From: Hymenobacter puniceus
GTDB taxonomy: Bacteria; Bacteroidota; Bacteroidia; Cytophagales; Hymenobacteraceae
DNA length: 64,000 nt
Direction of reading: 5' to 3'
NCBI RefSeq assembly: GCF_014333525.1
Contig: NZ_JACSCX010000001.1
Coordinates: forward strand, 992,001 to 1,056,000
Within the stretch, counting starts at the first letter, position 1. The number at the start of each line of letters is the position of its first letter. The position numbers and the translations under genes were made by a program. Shown piece after piece: positions 9,078 to 17,773 of the stretch. Below the pieces are notes generated by a model. The model was given only the letters and a program-made list of their open reading frames with translations, searched no databases and was not told the origin of the DNA.

Positions 9078-10361
9078 ATGATTCATTTCGAAGAATTCAC
9101 GCTGGCTAACGGCCTGCGCTGCATCGTGCACGAAGACCACACCACACCGATGGCCGTGCTTAATGTGCTCTACAACGTGGGTGCCCGCGACGAAGACGCC
9201 GACCACACAGGCTTCGCACATTTGTTTGAGCACCTGATGTTTTCGGGCTCCGTGAATATCCCGAGCTACGACGAGCCACTGCAGCGCGTGGGCGGCGAAA
9301 ACAATGCCTTCACATCCCCCGACATCACCAACTACTACCTCACGGTGCCGGCCGCTAATATCGAAACTGGCTTCTGGCTGGAATCAGACCGGATGCTGAG
9401 TTTGGCTTTCTCGGAAAACGGACTGGAGGTGCAACGCAAGGTAGTAGTGGAGGAATTCAAGCAGAACTACCTTAACCAGCCCTATGGCGACGTCTGGCTG
9501 AAGCTGCGCCCCCTCGCCTACCAGCACCACCCTTACCAGTGGGCCACCATCGGCAAAGAAATCAGCCACATTGAAAATGCCGTGATGGACGACGTGCGGG
9601 CTTTTTTTCAGAAGCATTATGACCCGCAAAACGCTGTGCTGGTAGTGGCCGGGGCTGTGCCGGTGGCCGAAGCGCGCCGCCTGGCCGAGAAATGGTTTGA
9701 GCCCATTCCGGGTGGTCCGGCCTATGAGCGCCAGCTGCCCACCGAGCCTCGCCAAACCGAGGCCCGCTTCCTGGAAATAGCCGCCGACGTGCCCCTCAGC
9801 GCCCTGTATAAAGTGTACCATATGCCTGCCCGCAGCGCCGACGACTACTACGCCGTAGACCTGCTGAGCGACTTGCTGGGCAGGGGCAAGTCCAGCCGCC
9901 TGTATCAGCAACTGGTGAAGGAGAATCCGTTGTTCAATTCCATTTCAGCTTCCGTGACCGGCTCTTTGGAACCGGGCTTGCTGGTAGTGAGCGGCAAACT
10001 CAACACCGGCGTGACGCTGGAAGCCGCCGATGCCGCCGTGGAAGCTACCCTGGCTACTCTCCGCGAAACCCTGGTGGCTGACGACGAGTTGGAAAAAGTA
10101 AAAAACCAGGCCGAAGCCAGCATTGTGTTCGGCGAAATCGAGCTCCTCAACCGGGCCATGAACCTGGCTTATAGCAAGCTCATGGGCGACGCCAACCTCG
10201 TCAACCAGGAAAGCGCCCGTCTGCAGGCCGTTACGCCGGCTGCCGTGCACGCCGCCGCCCAGGAAGTGCTCCGCCCCGACAATTGCAGCACGCTCTACTA
10301 CCGCGCCCAGCCCGCCGCCGCAGCTATACCGGAAGCCCTGGCTACGGCCGCCGCCGAATAG
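9078..10361 (+). CDS. M16 family (insulinase/pitrilysin-like) metallopeptidase
   Basis: 427 residues, the size of a single M16B subunit. The inverted zinc motif HLFEH is at residues 48-52, and the distal glutamate is at about 125-126 (RKVVVEEFKQN). The C-terminal domain (LSDLLGRGKSSRLYQQLVKE) is the usual inactive half. These enzymes degrade peptides and many pair with a second, inactive subunit; none follows here. There is no signal peptide. The ATG is confirmed by the typical family start (FTLANGLRCIVHED). Confidence 0.93.
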   Translation: MIHFEEFTLANGLRCIVHEDHTTPMAVLNVLYNVGARDEDADHTGFAHLFEHLMFSGSVNIPSYDEPLQRVGGENNAFTSPDITNYYLTVPAANIETGFWLESDRMLSLAFSENGLEVQRKVVVEEFKQNYLNQPYGDVWLKLRPLAYQHHPYQWATIGKEISHIENAVMDDVRAFFQKHYDPQNAVLVVAGAVPVAEARRLAEKWFEPIPGGPAYERQLPTEPRQTEARFLEIAADVPLSALYKVYHMPARSADDYYAVDLLSDLLGRGKSSRLYQQLVKENPLFNSISASVTGSLEPGLLVVSGKLNTGVTLEAADAAVEATLATLRETLVADDELEKVKNQAEASIVFGEIELLNRAMNLAYSKLMGDANLVNQESARLQAVTPAAVHAAAQEVLRPDNCSTLYYRAQPAAAAIPEALATAAAE

Positions 10362-10511
10362 GCAGCAGGCGCGGCTGTACCGAAGTCCCTCTCTTCTGGA
10401 ATCGTAGGTACTGCTGGTTTTCCAGGCGAAGTGGTAGCTGTCATCCAACGACGAGAAGTAAATGTTGCGCGTATCTACAGCGTGGTATTGCTGACGACAA
10501 CGCCGGCACAT

Positions 10512-10552
10512 AAGAAAAGCCCGACCGACGTATCGTCGGCCGGGCTTTTCTT
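10512..10552. terminator. Bidirectional rho-independent terminator
   Basis: AAGAAAAGCCCGACCGACG pairs with CGTCGGCCGGGCTTTTCTT around a short loop, with A/T tracts on both sides. It lies between the convergent M16 peptidase and the Ala/Lys-rich secreted protein. Confidence 0.85.
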
Positions 10553-10580
10553 ATAGGTTGATACAACTTCAGAGGGCAGC

Positions 10581-11207
10581 TTACCAGCCGCTACCGCCAG
10601 AGCCCCAACCATCGTCCTTCTTCTTAGCCGGAGCGGCTTTCTTGGCAGCGGGCGCAGCTGCTTTCTTGGTGGCAGTGGTGCCACCCGAAGCTTTCGTTTT
10701 GCTGGCGCTGGCCGAAGCAGCCACCGGCGCTGGTGTTGGCTCCGGAGCAGCCGCTACCGGCTCGGGCTCCGGTTCGGGCATCGGGGCAGCTACTACCGGA
10801 TCGGGGCGGCGCACACTGCGCTTGATGTAGGGCGCCAACGGACGGCCTCGGTAGTCAGTGGTTACGCGGTGCGAAGGGGCTGCCGTGAAACCAGGTGCTA
10901 CCACCGAGCCACCAGGCTGATTGCTGGTACCCGCCGCCGACATACCGCCGCCGAAGCCGGCTTGGCTGGATACGGCATCTGCAGCAGGCGTGGCAGGAGC
11001 AGCGGCTTCCGGAGCAGGTGCTGTAGTAGCAGGAGCCGCAGTGGATTTCTTAGGCGCAGCAGCGGCCTTCTTGGGCGCTGCCGCTGGTGTGCCCCAGCCA
11101 TCCGACGAGCCCCAGCCGTCGTTGGCCTTTTTCTTGGTCTGCGCCAGCGCAGGAGCGGTTACGAGGAATGTGCCGGCCAGCAGCAACGGTAAGGCAAAAC
11201 GATTCAT
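10581..11207 (-). CDS. Secreted Ala/Pro/Lys-rich protein with TDYxGRPL motif
   Basis: 208 residues from ATG 11207. A signal peptide (ends PALAQ) is followed by long Ala-Pro-Lys repeats, Trp-Gly repeats (DGWGSSDGWG near the start, DDGWGSGGSGW at the C-terminus) and, mid-protein, HRVTTDYRGRPLAPYIKRS. That motif recurs in the proteins at 11,765 and 12,195, so the three appear related. The low-complexity parts resemble cell-surface linkers. No known domain is recognised. Confidence 0.65.
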   Translation of the reverse strand: MNRFALPLLLAGTFLVTAPALAQTKKKANDGWGSSDGWGTPAAAPKKAAAAPKKSTAAPATTAPAPEAAAPATPAADAVSSQAGFGGGMSAAGTSNQPGGSVVAPGFTAAPSHRVTTDYRGRPLAPYIKRSVRRPDPVVAAPMPEPEPEPVAAAPEPTPAPVAASASASKTKASGGTTATKKAAAPAAKKAAPAKKKDDGWGSGGSGW

Positions 11208-11343
11208 TGGATCTACAATTAGAAAGTGCTGCAAGATACGGCTCTGCCTGCTGGCAGAAAATGTTCTGTGTACATTCTTGCGAAACGCAATGCTTAGCCA
11301 GAAGTTCCTGCTGATACGGGAATTAACGAGCTACATAGCCTGC

Positions 11344-11619
11344 CTATTGCTTGGCTGGCTTTGGCCTGGCCTTGGCCGGAGTAGCTGGTGCACTCGGCGC
11401 TGTAGCCGGCTTGGCTAATGCAGGAGCAGCTTCCTTGGTTTCGGGGGCTACATGCTGGGTTGGCGCCAACTCGTGGTCGTCGGGGGTGGCAGCCGGCGCA
11501 AAAGGCTGCACCACCTCCGTTTTGGCTGGTGCGGGCTTTACTTTAGCGGCCGACTGAGCCTGGGCGCTGCAGGCCAGCAAGCAGCCGGCCAACGTGGGCA
11601 ATAGCGTGAAACGGACCAT
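11344..11619 (-). CDS. Small secreted Ala/Pro-rich protein
   Basis: 91 residues. A signal peptide (MVRFTLLPTLAGCLLACSAQAQ) is followed by an Ala/Pro/Lys-rich region with no globular part. It sits in the same cluster as the TDYxGRPL proteins but lacks that motif. Function unknown. Confidence 0.55.
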   Translation of the reverse strand: MVRFTLLPTLAGCLLACSAQAQSAAKVKPAPAKTEVVQPFAPAATPDDHELAPTQHVAPETKEAAPALAKPATAPSAPATPAKARPKPAKQ

Positions 11620-11699
11620 AACCTGACAGATGAAAGGTGGAACATCCTATAAGTTACGATTTATTTCTTCCTTTTCCTCAGCCACTTATCTATAAAACA

Positions 11700-11745
11700 A
11701 ACCCCACAGAAAGCCCAATCTGTTAATTGGGCTTTCCGTGGGGTT
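11700..11745. terminator. Terminator hairpin
   Basis: ACCCCACAGAAAGCCCAAT pairs with ATTGGGCTTTCCGTGGGGT around a short loop (CTGTTA). It lies downstream of the minus-strand gene ending at 11,765. Confidence 0.75.
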
Positions 11746-11764
11746 GCCACAAAAAATATTTGAT

Positions 11765-12130
11765 TTAGGGCTTGCGGCGGGCGGGCGGAGTCGTCTTTTT
11801 TTCTGAAGAAATAGACGATGCCCCAGTGGCCGCAGGTTTAGGCGCCTTCTTTTTCAGCGGGCGACCCATATAGTCAGTAGTGGGCGGGCTGGGCATATTC
11901 AGGCGCAGTCCCGGAGCCAGCTTCAGATTTTCCTCGTCGCGCCGGCCCGACCGGTCGTAGCGGGCATAGGCGCCGGAACGTGCTTTTGTGCGGGTATTAC
12001 TGGTGCGGTGATAGCCGTTGGCCGCCTTTTTGGTGCCGGTAGGCCGGGTGGTCTTCTGCGCCTCCGCCTCCGACATCAGCAAGACGCCTAGCAGAGTGAG
12101 GCCAACAGTAAAAGCGGAAACGATACGCAT
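11765..12130 (-). CDS. Small secreted protein with TDYxGRPLKKK motif
   Basis: 121 residues. A signal peptide (MRIVSAFTVGLTLLGVLLMSEAEA) is followed by a basic mature chain containing PPTTDYMGRPLKKKAPK. The same core occurs in the neighbours at 10,581 and 12,195. Function unknown; probably exported. Confidence 0.65.
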   Translation of the reverse strand: MRIVSAFTVGLTLLGVLLMSEAEAQKTTRPTGTKKAANGYHRTSNTRTKARSGAYARYDRSGRRDEENLKLAPGLRLNMPSPPTTDYMGRPLKKKAPKPAATGASSISSEKKTTPPARRKP

Positions 12131-12194
12131 GGCAGAAATCGGTTAGCAAGCTGGAAATGAGCTACCATACGCACGGGCGGCATATTCGGATGTC

Positions 12195-12686
12195 TTACCA
12201 GCTGGCCGGCTCGCTGGAAGCCAAGGTGCTGTTTTCGGTGGTGCTTCTGCCTAAAGTTGTAGCGGCTTTCGCTTTCTGCTTGAGCGGGCGGCCCCAGTAG
12301 TCGGTGCTCACGCGGCGATACGGCGCGGTGTTCATACCGGGAGCAGCCATCACGCCCGACGACTGCATCATAGGGTCAGTGCTGGTTTGCTCTTGGTAGG
12401 CCACCTCTTTGGCGGCAGCAGTAGTGCGGTTGGCTTTCTGCTTTTTCTTCAACGGACGGCCCCAATAGTCGGTAGTAGGACGGCCATGGAGGCTCAAACT
12501 CTGGCCGGGAGCCGTGTTCCAGCTCATCGTGTAGGTGGGGGCTGCCTCGGCTTCATCAGGAGCAACGGCCGCCGGCTCGGCCAGCTCATCCAGCCACGAG
12601 TCGGCGCTGGCGGGCAGTTGGCCCTGGGCAAAAGAAGCGCTGAATGAAGCAGCAACCAGAAAAGCAGAGAGGAACAAGGATTTCAT
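12195..12686 (-). CDS. Small secreted protein with two TDYWGRPLK motifs
   Basis: 163 residues from ATG 12686 (MKSLFLSAFLVAASFSASFAQG). The mature part carries two copies of the shared motif, PTTDYWGRPLKKKQK and VSTDYWGRPLKQKAK. This duplicated layout supports the motif being a functional unit rather than chance. No database family is known to me. Confidence 0.65.
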   Translation of the reverse strand: MKSLFLSAFLVAASFSASFAQGQLPASADSWLDELAEPAAVAPDEAEAAPTYTMSWNTAPGQSLSLHGRPTTDYWGRPLKKKQKANRTTAAAKEVAYQEQTSTDPMMQSSGVMAAPGMNTAPYRRVSTDYWGRPLKQKAKAATTLGRSTTENSTLASSEPASW

Positions 12687-12964
12687 AACCAGAAGAGAAA
12701 AGACAGCTGATAAACAGAAAGAGGCAACCGGGCCGGAGTGGCAGCAGAACGGGCGGCGCCCCACGTTCCGGCAACTGGCCGCTGGTGTTTAGCCTAAGTC
12801 AGCAACCGTACCAATTTTCCTCTATTGGAATCGGCCAAAGCAGCACGTTTCAGCAAAACCGCCTTTATTAAGCAAAAAAGCGGTTTTTATCTGCCATATT
12901 TTTTTCAAAAGCTCACATCCGCCGCCTGCAAGGCTGCGGTTTTCTTACTCACCCAGCAACTGCC

Positions 12965-12972
12965 TACCTTTG
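12965..12972 (+). promoter_or_regulatory. -7 element of pheS promoter (TACCTTTG)
   Basis: TACCTTTG matches the Bacteroidota TAnnTTTG element exactly. It ends only 7 nt before the pheS ATG, so the message would start at or just before the start codon. The upstream -33 TTTG is not clear. Confidence 0.5.
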
Positions 12973-12979
12973 CACGACT

Positions 12980-14017
12980 ATGCAGGAGAATATCAACCGG
13001 CTGCGCGCCGAAATAGACGCGTACGACCTCAGCACCCCCGAGCAGCTCGACCAGTTTCGCATCGCCTACACCGGCCGCAAAGGCCAGCTGGCCGATTTGT
13101 TTGATCAGCTCAAAACTGTGCCGCAAGAGCAGCGCCGTGCTGTTGGTCAGGAGCTCAACCAGCTCAAGCAGCTGGCGCTGGCCCGCTTCGAGGGCCGTCA
13201 GCAGGAGTTGGAAGCCGCCATTGCTACTGCCCCCGCCGACCCCACCTTCGACTATACTCTGCCCGCCGTACCGCAGGCGCTGGGCACCCGCCACCCGCTG
13301 AGCGTAGTGCGTGAGGAAATCGTGCGCATTCTGGCCCGCATCGGCTTCAACGTGGCCGAAGGACCCGAAATTGAGGACGACTGGCACAACTTTACGGCCC
13401 TTAATTTTCCCGAAAACCACCCCGCCCGCGACATGCAAGACACCTTCTTTGTGCGCCGTACACCCGGCGAGCAGGAGTGGGTGCTACGCACGCATACCAG
13501 CCCCGTGCAGGTACGCGTGATGCAGGCGCAGAAGCCTCCAATCCGGAGCATTATGCCCGGCCGCGTATACCGCAATGAAGCTATTTCGGCCCGCGCCCAC
13601 ATGATGTTCCATCAGGTGGAAGCGCTGTTCGTGGATGAAAACGTGAGCTTCGCCGACCTCAAGCAGACGGTATATCACTTCGTGCAGGAACTGTTCGGCA
13701 GTGATGTGCAGGTGCGCTTCCGGCCGTCTTTCTTCCCTTTCACTGAGCCCAGCGCCGAAATTGATATCACCTGCCTGATCTGCAAAGGCAAGGGCTGTAA
13801 CATCTGCAAAGGCACCGGCTGGGTGGAAATCGGGGGCTGCGGCATGGTCGATCCGGCCGTGCTAGAGCAGTCCGGCATCGACCCAGAACGCTACTCTGGC
13901 TACGCCTGGGGCATGGGCATCGAGCGGATTACGATGCTCAAGTACCAGATCAAGGATTTGCGCCTGTTTACGGAAAACGACATGCGTTTCCTGCGGCAGT
14001 TCGAGAGTGTGCAGTAA
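12980..14017 (+). CDS. pheS: Phenylalanine--tRNA ligase alpha subunit
   Basis: 345 residues, the normal PheS length. The N-terminal coiled-coil (residues 1-90) binds tRNA. The class II catalytic core follows, with GFNVAEGPEIEDDWHNF, motif 2 around RVYRNEAISARAHMMFHQVE, FRPSFFPFTEPSAEID, and motif 3 GYAWGMGIERITMLKY. It charges tRNA-Phe together with PheT, which is not adjacent (as often in Bacteroidota). It also has the CLICKGKGCNICKGTGW cysteine cluster seen in many bacterial PheS proteins. Confidence 0.97.
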   Translation: MQENINRLRAEIDAYDLSTPEQLDQFRIAYTGRKGQLADLFDQLKTVPQEQRRAVGQELNQLKQLALARFEGRQQELEAAIATAPADPTFDYTLPAVPQALGTRHPLSVVREEIVRILARIGFNVAEGPEIEDDWHNFTALNFPENHPARDMQDTFFVRRTPGEQEWVLRTHTSPVQVRVMQAQKPPIRSIMPGRVYRNEAISARAHMMFHQVEALFVDENVSFADLKQTVYHFVQELFGSDVQVRFRPSFFPFTEPSAEIDITCLICKGKGCNICKGTGWVEIGGCGMVDPAVLEQSGIDPERYSGYAWGMGIERITMLKYQIKDLRLFTENDMRFLRQFESVQ

Positions 14018-14184
14018 CCTCTGCCCGAGCGTACATACCACAGTCCTGCATCTACCGTTATGACGGCGAGGCGGGACTGGGAGCCGTATAAGCAACGGCG
14101 TCCGCGCCCCATTGCTGCAACGAAAGTTTCGCCTGACGGTGATTGATCAATAAGCAGACGAATACAAGCAGCAACTCTTTTATC

Positions 14185-14658
14185 ATGCAAGCACCTGACA
14201 CCTCTTCCACTGTTGCTAGCGCAGGCAGTTGGCGCGTTATGCTGGGGCTGCTGGCCTTCGTGGGGTCAGGGGTGCTGGCTTCCTGCGAATCCAGTTCCAA
14301 CGCAGTTGAGCCTCAGATTCCACTGGTAGCTTTCAATTCTCCTATTAACCTTACCAACCAGGAGTACGCAACGCTCCGCGCCGATAATGGAGCCGCTTAT
14401 GTGGCCGGCGGTGTGCGTGGCCTTATTGTGGTGCGCCAGAATGCCAACACCTATTTAGCTTTTGAGCGCAACTGCCCTTACCGTGCCAACGACACCTGCG
14501 CCCGGGTTCGTATTGATGCGTCGCGGCTGTTTCTGAAAGATCCCTGCTGTAATTCACAATTCGACCTTCAGGGTCGTCCTCAAGCCGGACGGGCCAGCCG
14601 TTCGTTGCGCCAGTACTCAACTTCTTTATCCGGTAGTATCCTGACAATCACGAACTAG
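14185..14658 (+). CDS. Rieske-like lipoprotein without histidine ligands
   Basis: 157 residues. The lipobox cysteine (SGVLASC) predicts an outer-membrane lipoprotein. The C-terminal half aligns in pattern with Rieske domains (AFERNCPY ... LKDPCCNSQFDLQGRP). The cluster would need C-x-H and C-x-x-H, but Tyr and Ser replace the two histidines, so a 2Fe-2S cluster is unlikely. Such degenerate Rieske-like proteins are frequent in Bacteroidota with unknown role. It is the last chromosomal gene before the tRNA and the element. Confidence 0.7.
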   Translation: MQAPDTSSTVASAGSWRVMLGLLAFVGSGVLASCESSSNAVEPQIPLVAFNSPINLTNQEYATLRADNGAAYVAGGVRGLIVVRQNANTYLAFERNCPYRANDTCARVRIDASRLFLKDPCCNSQFDLQGRPQAGRASRSLRQYSTSLSGSILTITN

Positions 14659-14689
14659 CTATAAAGCACAACTTTTTTTTAGTCTATTA

Positions 14690-14721
14690 TTTGCACAAAC
14701 TTTCAAATTGGACTAATATTG
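14690..14721 (+). promoter_or_regulatory. Promoter of tRNA-Asn
   Basis: TTTG (14690-14693), a 20-nt spacer, then TAATATTG (14714-14721) fit the Bacteroidota TTTG/TAnnTTTG promoter. Transcription would start about 25 nt before the tRNA. Confidence 0.65.
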
Positions 14722-14753
14722 CACCAGCAACGGCAAAAAACGCCGCCATAACC

Positions 14754-14827
14754 GCTTCCTTAGCTCAGCCGGTTAGAGCATCTGACTGTTAATCAGAGGG
14801 TCCCTGGTTCGAGCCCAGGAGGGAGCG
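14754..14827 (+). tRNA. tRNA-Asn (anticodon GTT)
   Basis: The full cloverleaf is readable: acceptor GCTTCCT/AGGGAGC with one G-U pair, D-arm GCTCAGCCGGTTAGAGC, anticodon stem TCTGA/TCAGA with loop CTGTTAA, variable GGGTC, and T-arm CCTGG TTCGAGC CCAGG, with discriminator G. CCA is not encoded. Its 3' end is the attachment site of the 37.8-kb element that follows. Confidence 0.97.
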
Positions 14828-14873
14828 CCTCGAGTAAAAAATGCCCGCCTTTATCGGCGGGCATTTTTCGTTT
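14814..14873 (+). repeat. attL: tRNA-Asn 3' end plus terminator
   Basis: This segment recurs at 52,563-52,622. The first 14 bases (CCCAGGAGGGAGCG) are identical, a short stretch has about four mismatches, and the terminator segment is identical for 37 bases. A tRNA-end duplication with an adjacent integrase marks the left junction. Confidence 0.93.
14836..14869 (+). terminator. Terminator of tRNA-Asn
   Basis: ATGCCCGCC pairs with GGCGGGCAT around a short loop, flanked by A and T tracts. An identical copy is part of attR. Confidence 0.9.
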
Positions 14874-14955
14874 ATGCCCTTCTAGGCGTGCTAACGGGGT
14901 TTTGGCTCGGGCGAAATGCTTGCGAACTTCATTTTATTCGATTAGTTTGGTGTTA

Positions 14956-14989
14956 AACCGGGACAATAACCGGTAATAGAACCGGGACA
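14956..14989 (+). promoter_or_regulatory. Left arm-type integrase sites (2 x AACCGGGACA)
   Basis: AACCGGGACA occurs at 14,956-14,965 and 14,980-14,989, 24 bp apart and just before the integrase start. Matching copies lie inside the right end (52,474-52,513). Direct decamers inside both att ends are the usual layout of integrase arm-binding sites. Confidence 0.7.
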
Positions 14990-15001
14990 TAATCGAAGAT
15001 C

Positions 15002-16372
15002 ATGCTGCGCCCTACCACTTACAAGAGGAAAATCAGCGTGCGGCTGTATCCGCGGCTGGCGGCCATCAACCAGAACGGATTCTGCCCGGTGCGCCTTACG
15101 GCACGTTGGCATGGCGAGGAATTTCAGATAGATACCGGTGAAATCATCCTGCCGCAGCGGGAGGGCAAGAATGGGGAGGTGGAACTGCTGTGGCACAGCG
15201 CAACCCAGAGCGTGATGGAGGGTCGCAAACTGACGGCAAAAGAGGAAGGTACGGTACCCACTCACCCCGACTTTCACTACAACATCAATTCCCGCCTGGC
15301 CAAAATGGTCAAGCAGGTAAGTGATATGTTTTACCGGCTCTACGACGCGGCCCCGCTGCACAAGGTGAGCAAGGCGGCTATGCTGGCCGAATTGCTGCCG
15401 GCTGAGGCCCGGCAGGTGGCGGCGCCGGTACCAGCCAAAGAAGAGGCCGCCCGCACCTTCCGGCAGGTGCTGGAGGAATGGAAAGCGGAAAACCGCAACC
15501 TGGCCAAGGACTCGCTGCGCAAGTATGACCAGCTGGCCACGATGATGGAAGTGTGGCGGCCGGAACTGCGGCCCGAGCAGGTGACGCAGAAGGTGGCCAA
15601 GGAGTACCAGCAGCACTTGCTGGACCTGCAGAAGTCGGACGCCACTATCAAGGTGCACTTCGGCGGCATAAGGAAGTGCCTGGAGCAGCTGAATCTGAAG
15701 GCGGACATGGCATGGCTGCAGTACTCAGCTAAGAATGCGCCGCAACTGGATCTGGAGGTGGAGGAGGTGCGCCGGCTGATTCAATGGCGGCCGACCTCGG
15801 AGAACTTAGCGGAGGAGCGGGACCGGTGGCTGTTTCAACTGTTCAGCGGGCGACGGTACGAGGACCTGGAGAAGTTCGACCGGCGGGAGCGGATCAGCCT
15901 GACGCTGGAGGATGGCAGCCAAGTGCCGGCGCTGCTGCACGCGCAGGGCAAGACCGGTAATGATGCAGCCGTACCTCTGCCCCCTATTGCGGTGCACATC
16001 GGCGAGCGGTGGGGCTGGCACTTTCCGGCCCGCAACTGGCAGCAGCGTGGCGACTGGATCAAGGAAATAGCGAAAGGGGCGGGCCTGACCCGGGAGTGGG
16101 ACGACCGGCTGATTACGGGCGGCCGGGTGGTGCACAACTGGCGGCCCATCTGGCAGGTCATCAGCACCCACACGGCGCGGCACACGGCGGGCACGCTGCT
16201 CAAGCAGGTCAGCAACGGCAATAAGGCCTTGGCCAAGCTGGTACTGGGGCACGCTGATGAGGACGTGACGGACCGCTACGCCAAGGACAAGGCCCGGCTG
16301 CTGGCGCCGGCGGTGCTGGAAGCCTGGCGGAAGATTCTGGGGGAGTGGTACAACGGGGAGCCGGCGCGGTAG
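15002..16372 (+). CDS. int: Tyrosine recombinase (element integrase)
   Basis: 456 residues. An N-terminal arm-binding domain (1-140), a SAM-like core-binding domain (150-245) and the catalytic domain follow in order. Catalytic residues are Arg285 (FSGRRYEDL), Lys317 (HAQGKTGN), His390/Arg393 (ISTHTARHTAG), His417 (LVLGHADE) and Tyr426 (VTDRYAKDK). It sits 128 nt from attL and should recombine the tRNA-Asn site with the circular element. A decayed 3' tail of a related integrase lies at 17,958-18,065, beyond one cargo gene. Confidence 0.95.
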   Translation: MLRPTTYKRKISVRLYPRLAAINQNGFCPVRLTARWHGEEFQIDTGEIILPQREGKNGEVELLWHSATQSVMEGRKLTAKEEGTVPTHPDFHYNINSRLAKMVKQVSDMFYRLYDAAPLHKVSKAAMLAELLPAEARQVAAPVPAKEEAARTFRQVLEEWKAENRNLAKDSLRKYDQLATMMEVWRPELRPEQVTQKVAKEYQQHLLDLQKSDATIKVHFGGIRKCLEQLNLKADMAWLQYSAKNAPQLDLEVEEVRRLIQWRPTSENLAEERDRWLFQLFSGRRYEDLEKFDRRERISLTLEDGSQVPALLHAQGKTGNDAAVPLPPIAVHIGERWGWHFPARNWQQRGDWIKEIAKGAGLTREWDDRLITGGRVVHNWRPIWQVISTHTARHTAGTLLKQVSNGNKALAKLVLGHADEDVTDRYAKDKARLLAPAVLEAWRKILGEWYNGEPAR

Positions 16373-16489
16373 TGGGCGTTGGCTGCCTGGGTTGCTACCG
16401 GCAAGCGCAGCAACAGCCCATCAGGGTACCGAAACGGAATGCCGGGGCTGGTCCCGCCCCACACTCAGTATGCGTGGCATGACCGATGC

Positions 16490-17773
16490 CTACTTGATTT
16501 TTGTCGTCGCCTGCATGTCCCGGATGAAGAACAGGCCGTCGTACACCTGATTCCACGCAACCGGCGCAATCCGTGCTGCAATCGTGAAATGAGTGGGACT
16601 TTTCAGCAGGAAGGGCGTGGCGGGATTGTTGAACTGCCGGTTGTAGGAGGTGAAATCAAGGAAGCCATAGGCCATGCCGGCCGGTACCCAGTTTTCCAGG
16701 CCATTCTTGTCGGGCGCCTCCACCTGATACGAAGCTACTCCCAGACGGCCGGCGGTGCCCTGGTATGAGGCAAAACCCAGCACGTACGTTTGCCGGGCCC
16801 ATTGCAGGTCCTGGGTGAAGTGCGTACCCATGTTGTGCCATATCACCTCATCGAAACGTTTGGCCTTGCTGGTTATCTGGTCGGTACGCTTCATGATATG
16901 GGCATTGGCGGCCCAGACGATGACCTTCGCGTCTTTGTACTGCGTGGTCAGCAGGAACTTCAGGTTGTCAGCCATGGCTTTGTCCCGGACCAGTCTGTAG
17001 GCCGCGTCATCCTCCACGATAAGGGCCCGCAGGCTTTCTACCACGCGCAGCCAGACCGACGTGTCGCGGGCGGCGAGCTGGGCCTGACTGATAAGCTGCA
17101 GGCCATCCGCCAGGGGCTGGCGCATACCCGGGCGAAAGGCGCCGGGCGTACGCGGCCCGGCAATGCGCCCTTGCAGCGCCTCCAGAAACTGCTGGTAGGC
17201 GGCCGGGGAAGCAAACCTGCCGGCGATACCCGAGCTAACCAGATAACGGTTCAGGTCTTTTGTCAGGTGTAAGTAGCTATGCCGGTGATAAATCTGCGAA
17301 TCAAAGCCACTCACCTGGAGCGGGCTGGCGGTCTGGAAGCTTTGGGGGATGTACTGCTCAAACAGGTAGCGGCAGTCGGCGCTGCGCGTCCAGTAGGGCC
17401 AGACATTCCGGGGCAGAAAGTGCCGGATGGAGTCGGGTTGTTTGGGCAGCTGGTCCCAGCCCGTGGTCAGGCCGTAAAAGTCGCTCTCGAAGGCCAGCAC
17501 GGTGAAGCCTTTGCGCTCGTGCAGGTATTTGATCAGGCGCGTTTTGGCCTGGAACGCCGGGCCGTCGCCGTGGTCCTGTTCACCCAGCATGACCACCCGG
17601 GCCTCGCCGATGGCCTGGCCCAGAGGGGCTAAATCGGTATAATCATCGGCCGCGGCGGCAGGGTCTACGGTGGTAATGGGCACCGTGCTGGTTGCCACGT
17701 AGGAACGGAGGTCCTGCCCGAAGGCCGGGGCGCACAGCAGCAGGCCGGCAATAGTTGCGGTAAGTAGTTTCAT
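16490..17773 (-). CDS. Erythromycin esterase family protein
   Basis: 427 residues from ATG 17773 with a signal peptide (MKLLTATIAGLLLCAPAFGQ). The family histidine/glutamate motifs are present: ARVVMLGEQDHGDGPAF, LAFESDFYGL and VIVWAANAHIMKR. Relatives include EreA/EreB, which open the macrolactone ring of erythromycin, but most members are uncharacterised hydrolases and a secreted form may act on other substrates. It is the only gene between the integrase and a second, degraded integrase tail, so it is probably recent cargo. It runs convergently to the integrase. Confidence 0.85.
   Translation of the reverse strand: MKLLTATIAGLLLCAPAFGQDLRSYVATSTVPITTVDPAAAADDYTDLAPLGQAIGEARVVMLGEQDHGDGPAFQAKTRLIKYLHERKGFTVLAFESDFYGLTTGWDQLPKQPDSIRHFLPRNVWPYWTRSADCRYLFEQYIPQSFQTASPLQVSGFDSQIYHRHSYLHLTKDLNRYLVSSGIAGRFASPAAYQQFLEALQGRIAGPRTPGAFRPGMRQPLADGLQLISQAQLAARDTSVWLRVVESLRALIVEDDAAYRLVRDKAMADNLKFLLTTQYKDAKVIVWAANAHIMKRTDQITSKAKRFDEVIWHNMGTHFTQDLQWARQTYVLGFASYQGTAGRLGVASYQVEAPDKNGLENWVPAGMAYGFLDFTSYNRQFNNPATPFLLKSPTHFTIAARIAPVAWNQVYDGLFFIRDMQATTKIK

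Noticed and set aside
9945..10511. Minus-strand frame near the end of the M16 gene, with a protein-like N-terminus
   Set aside because: Most of it is a shadow of the peptidase. The upstream part (10,362-10,511) might be a gene fragment, but nothing supports it.
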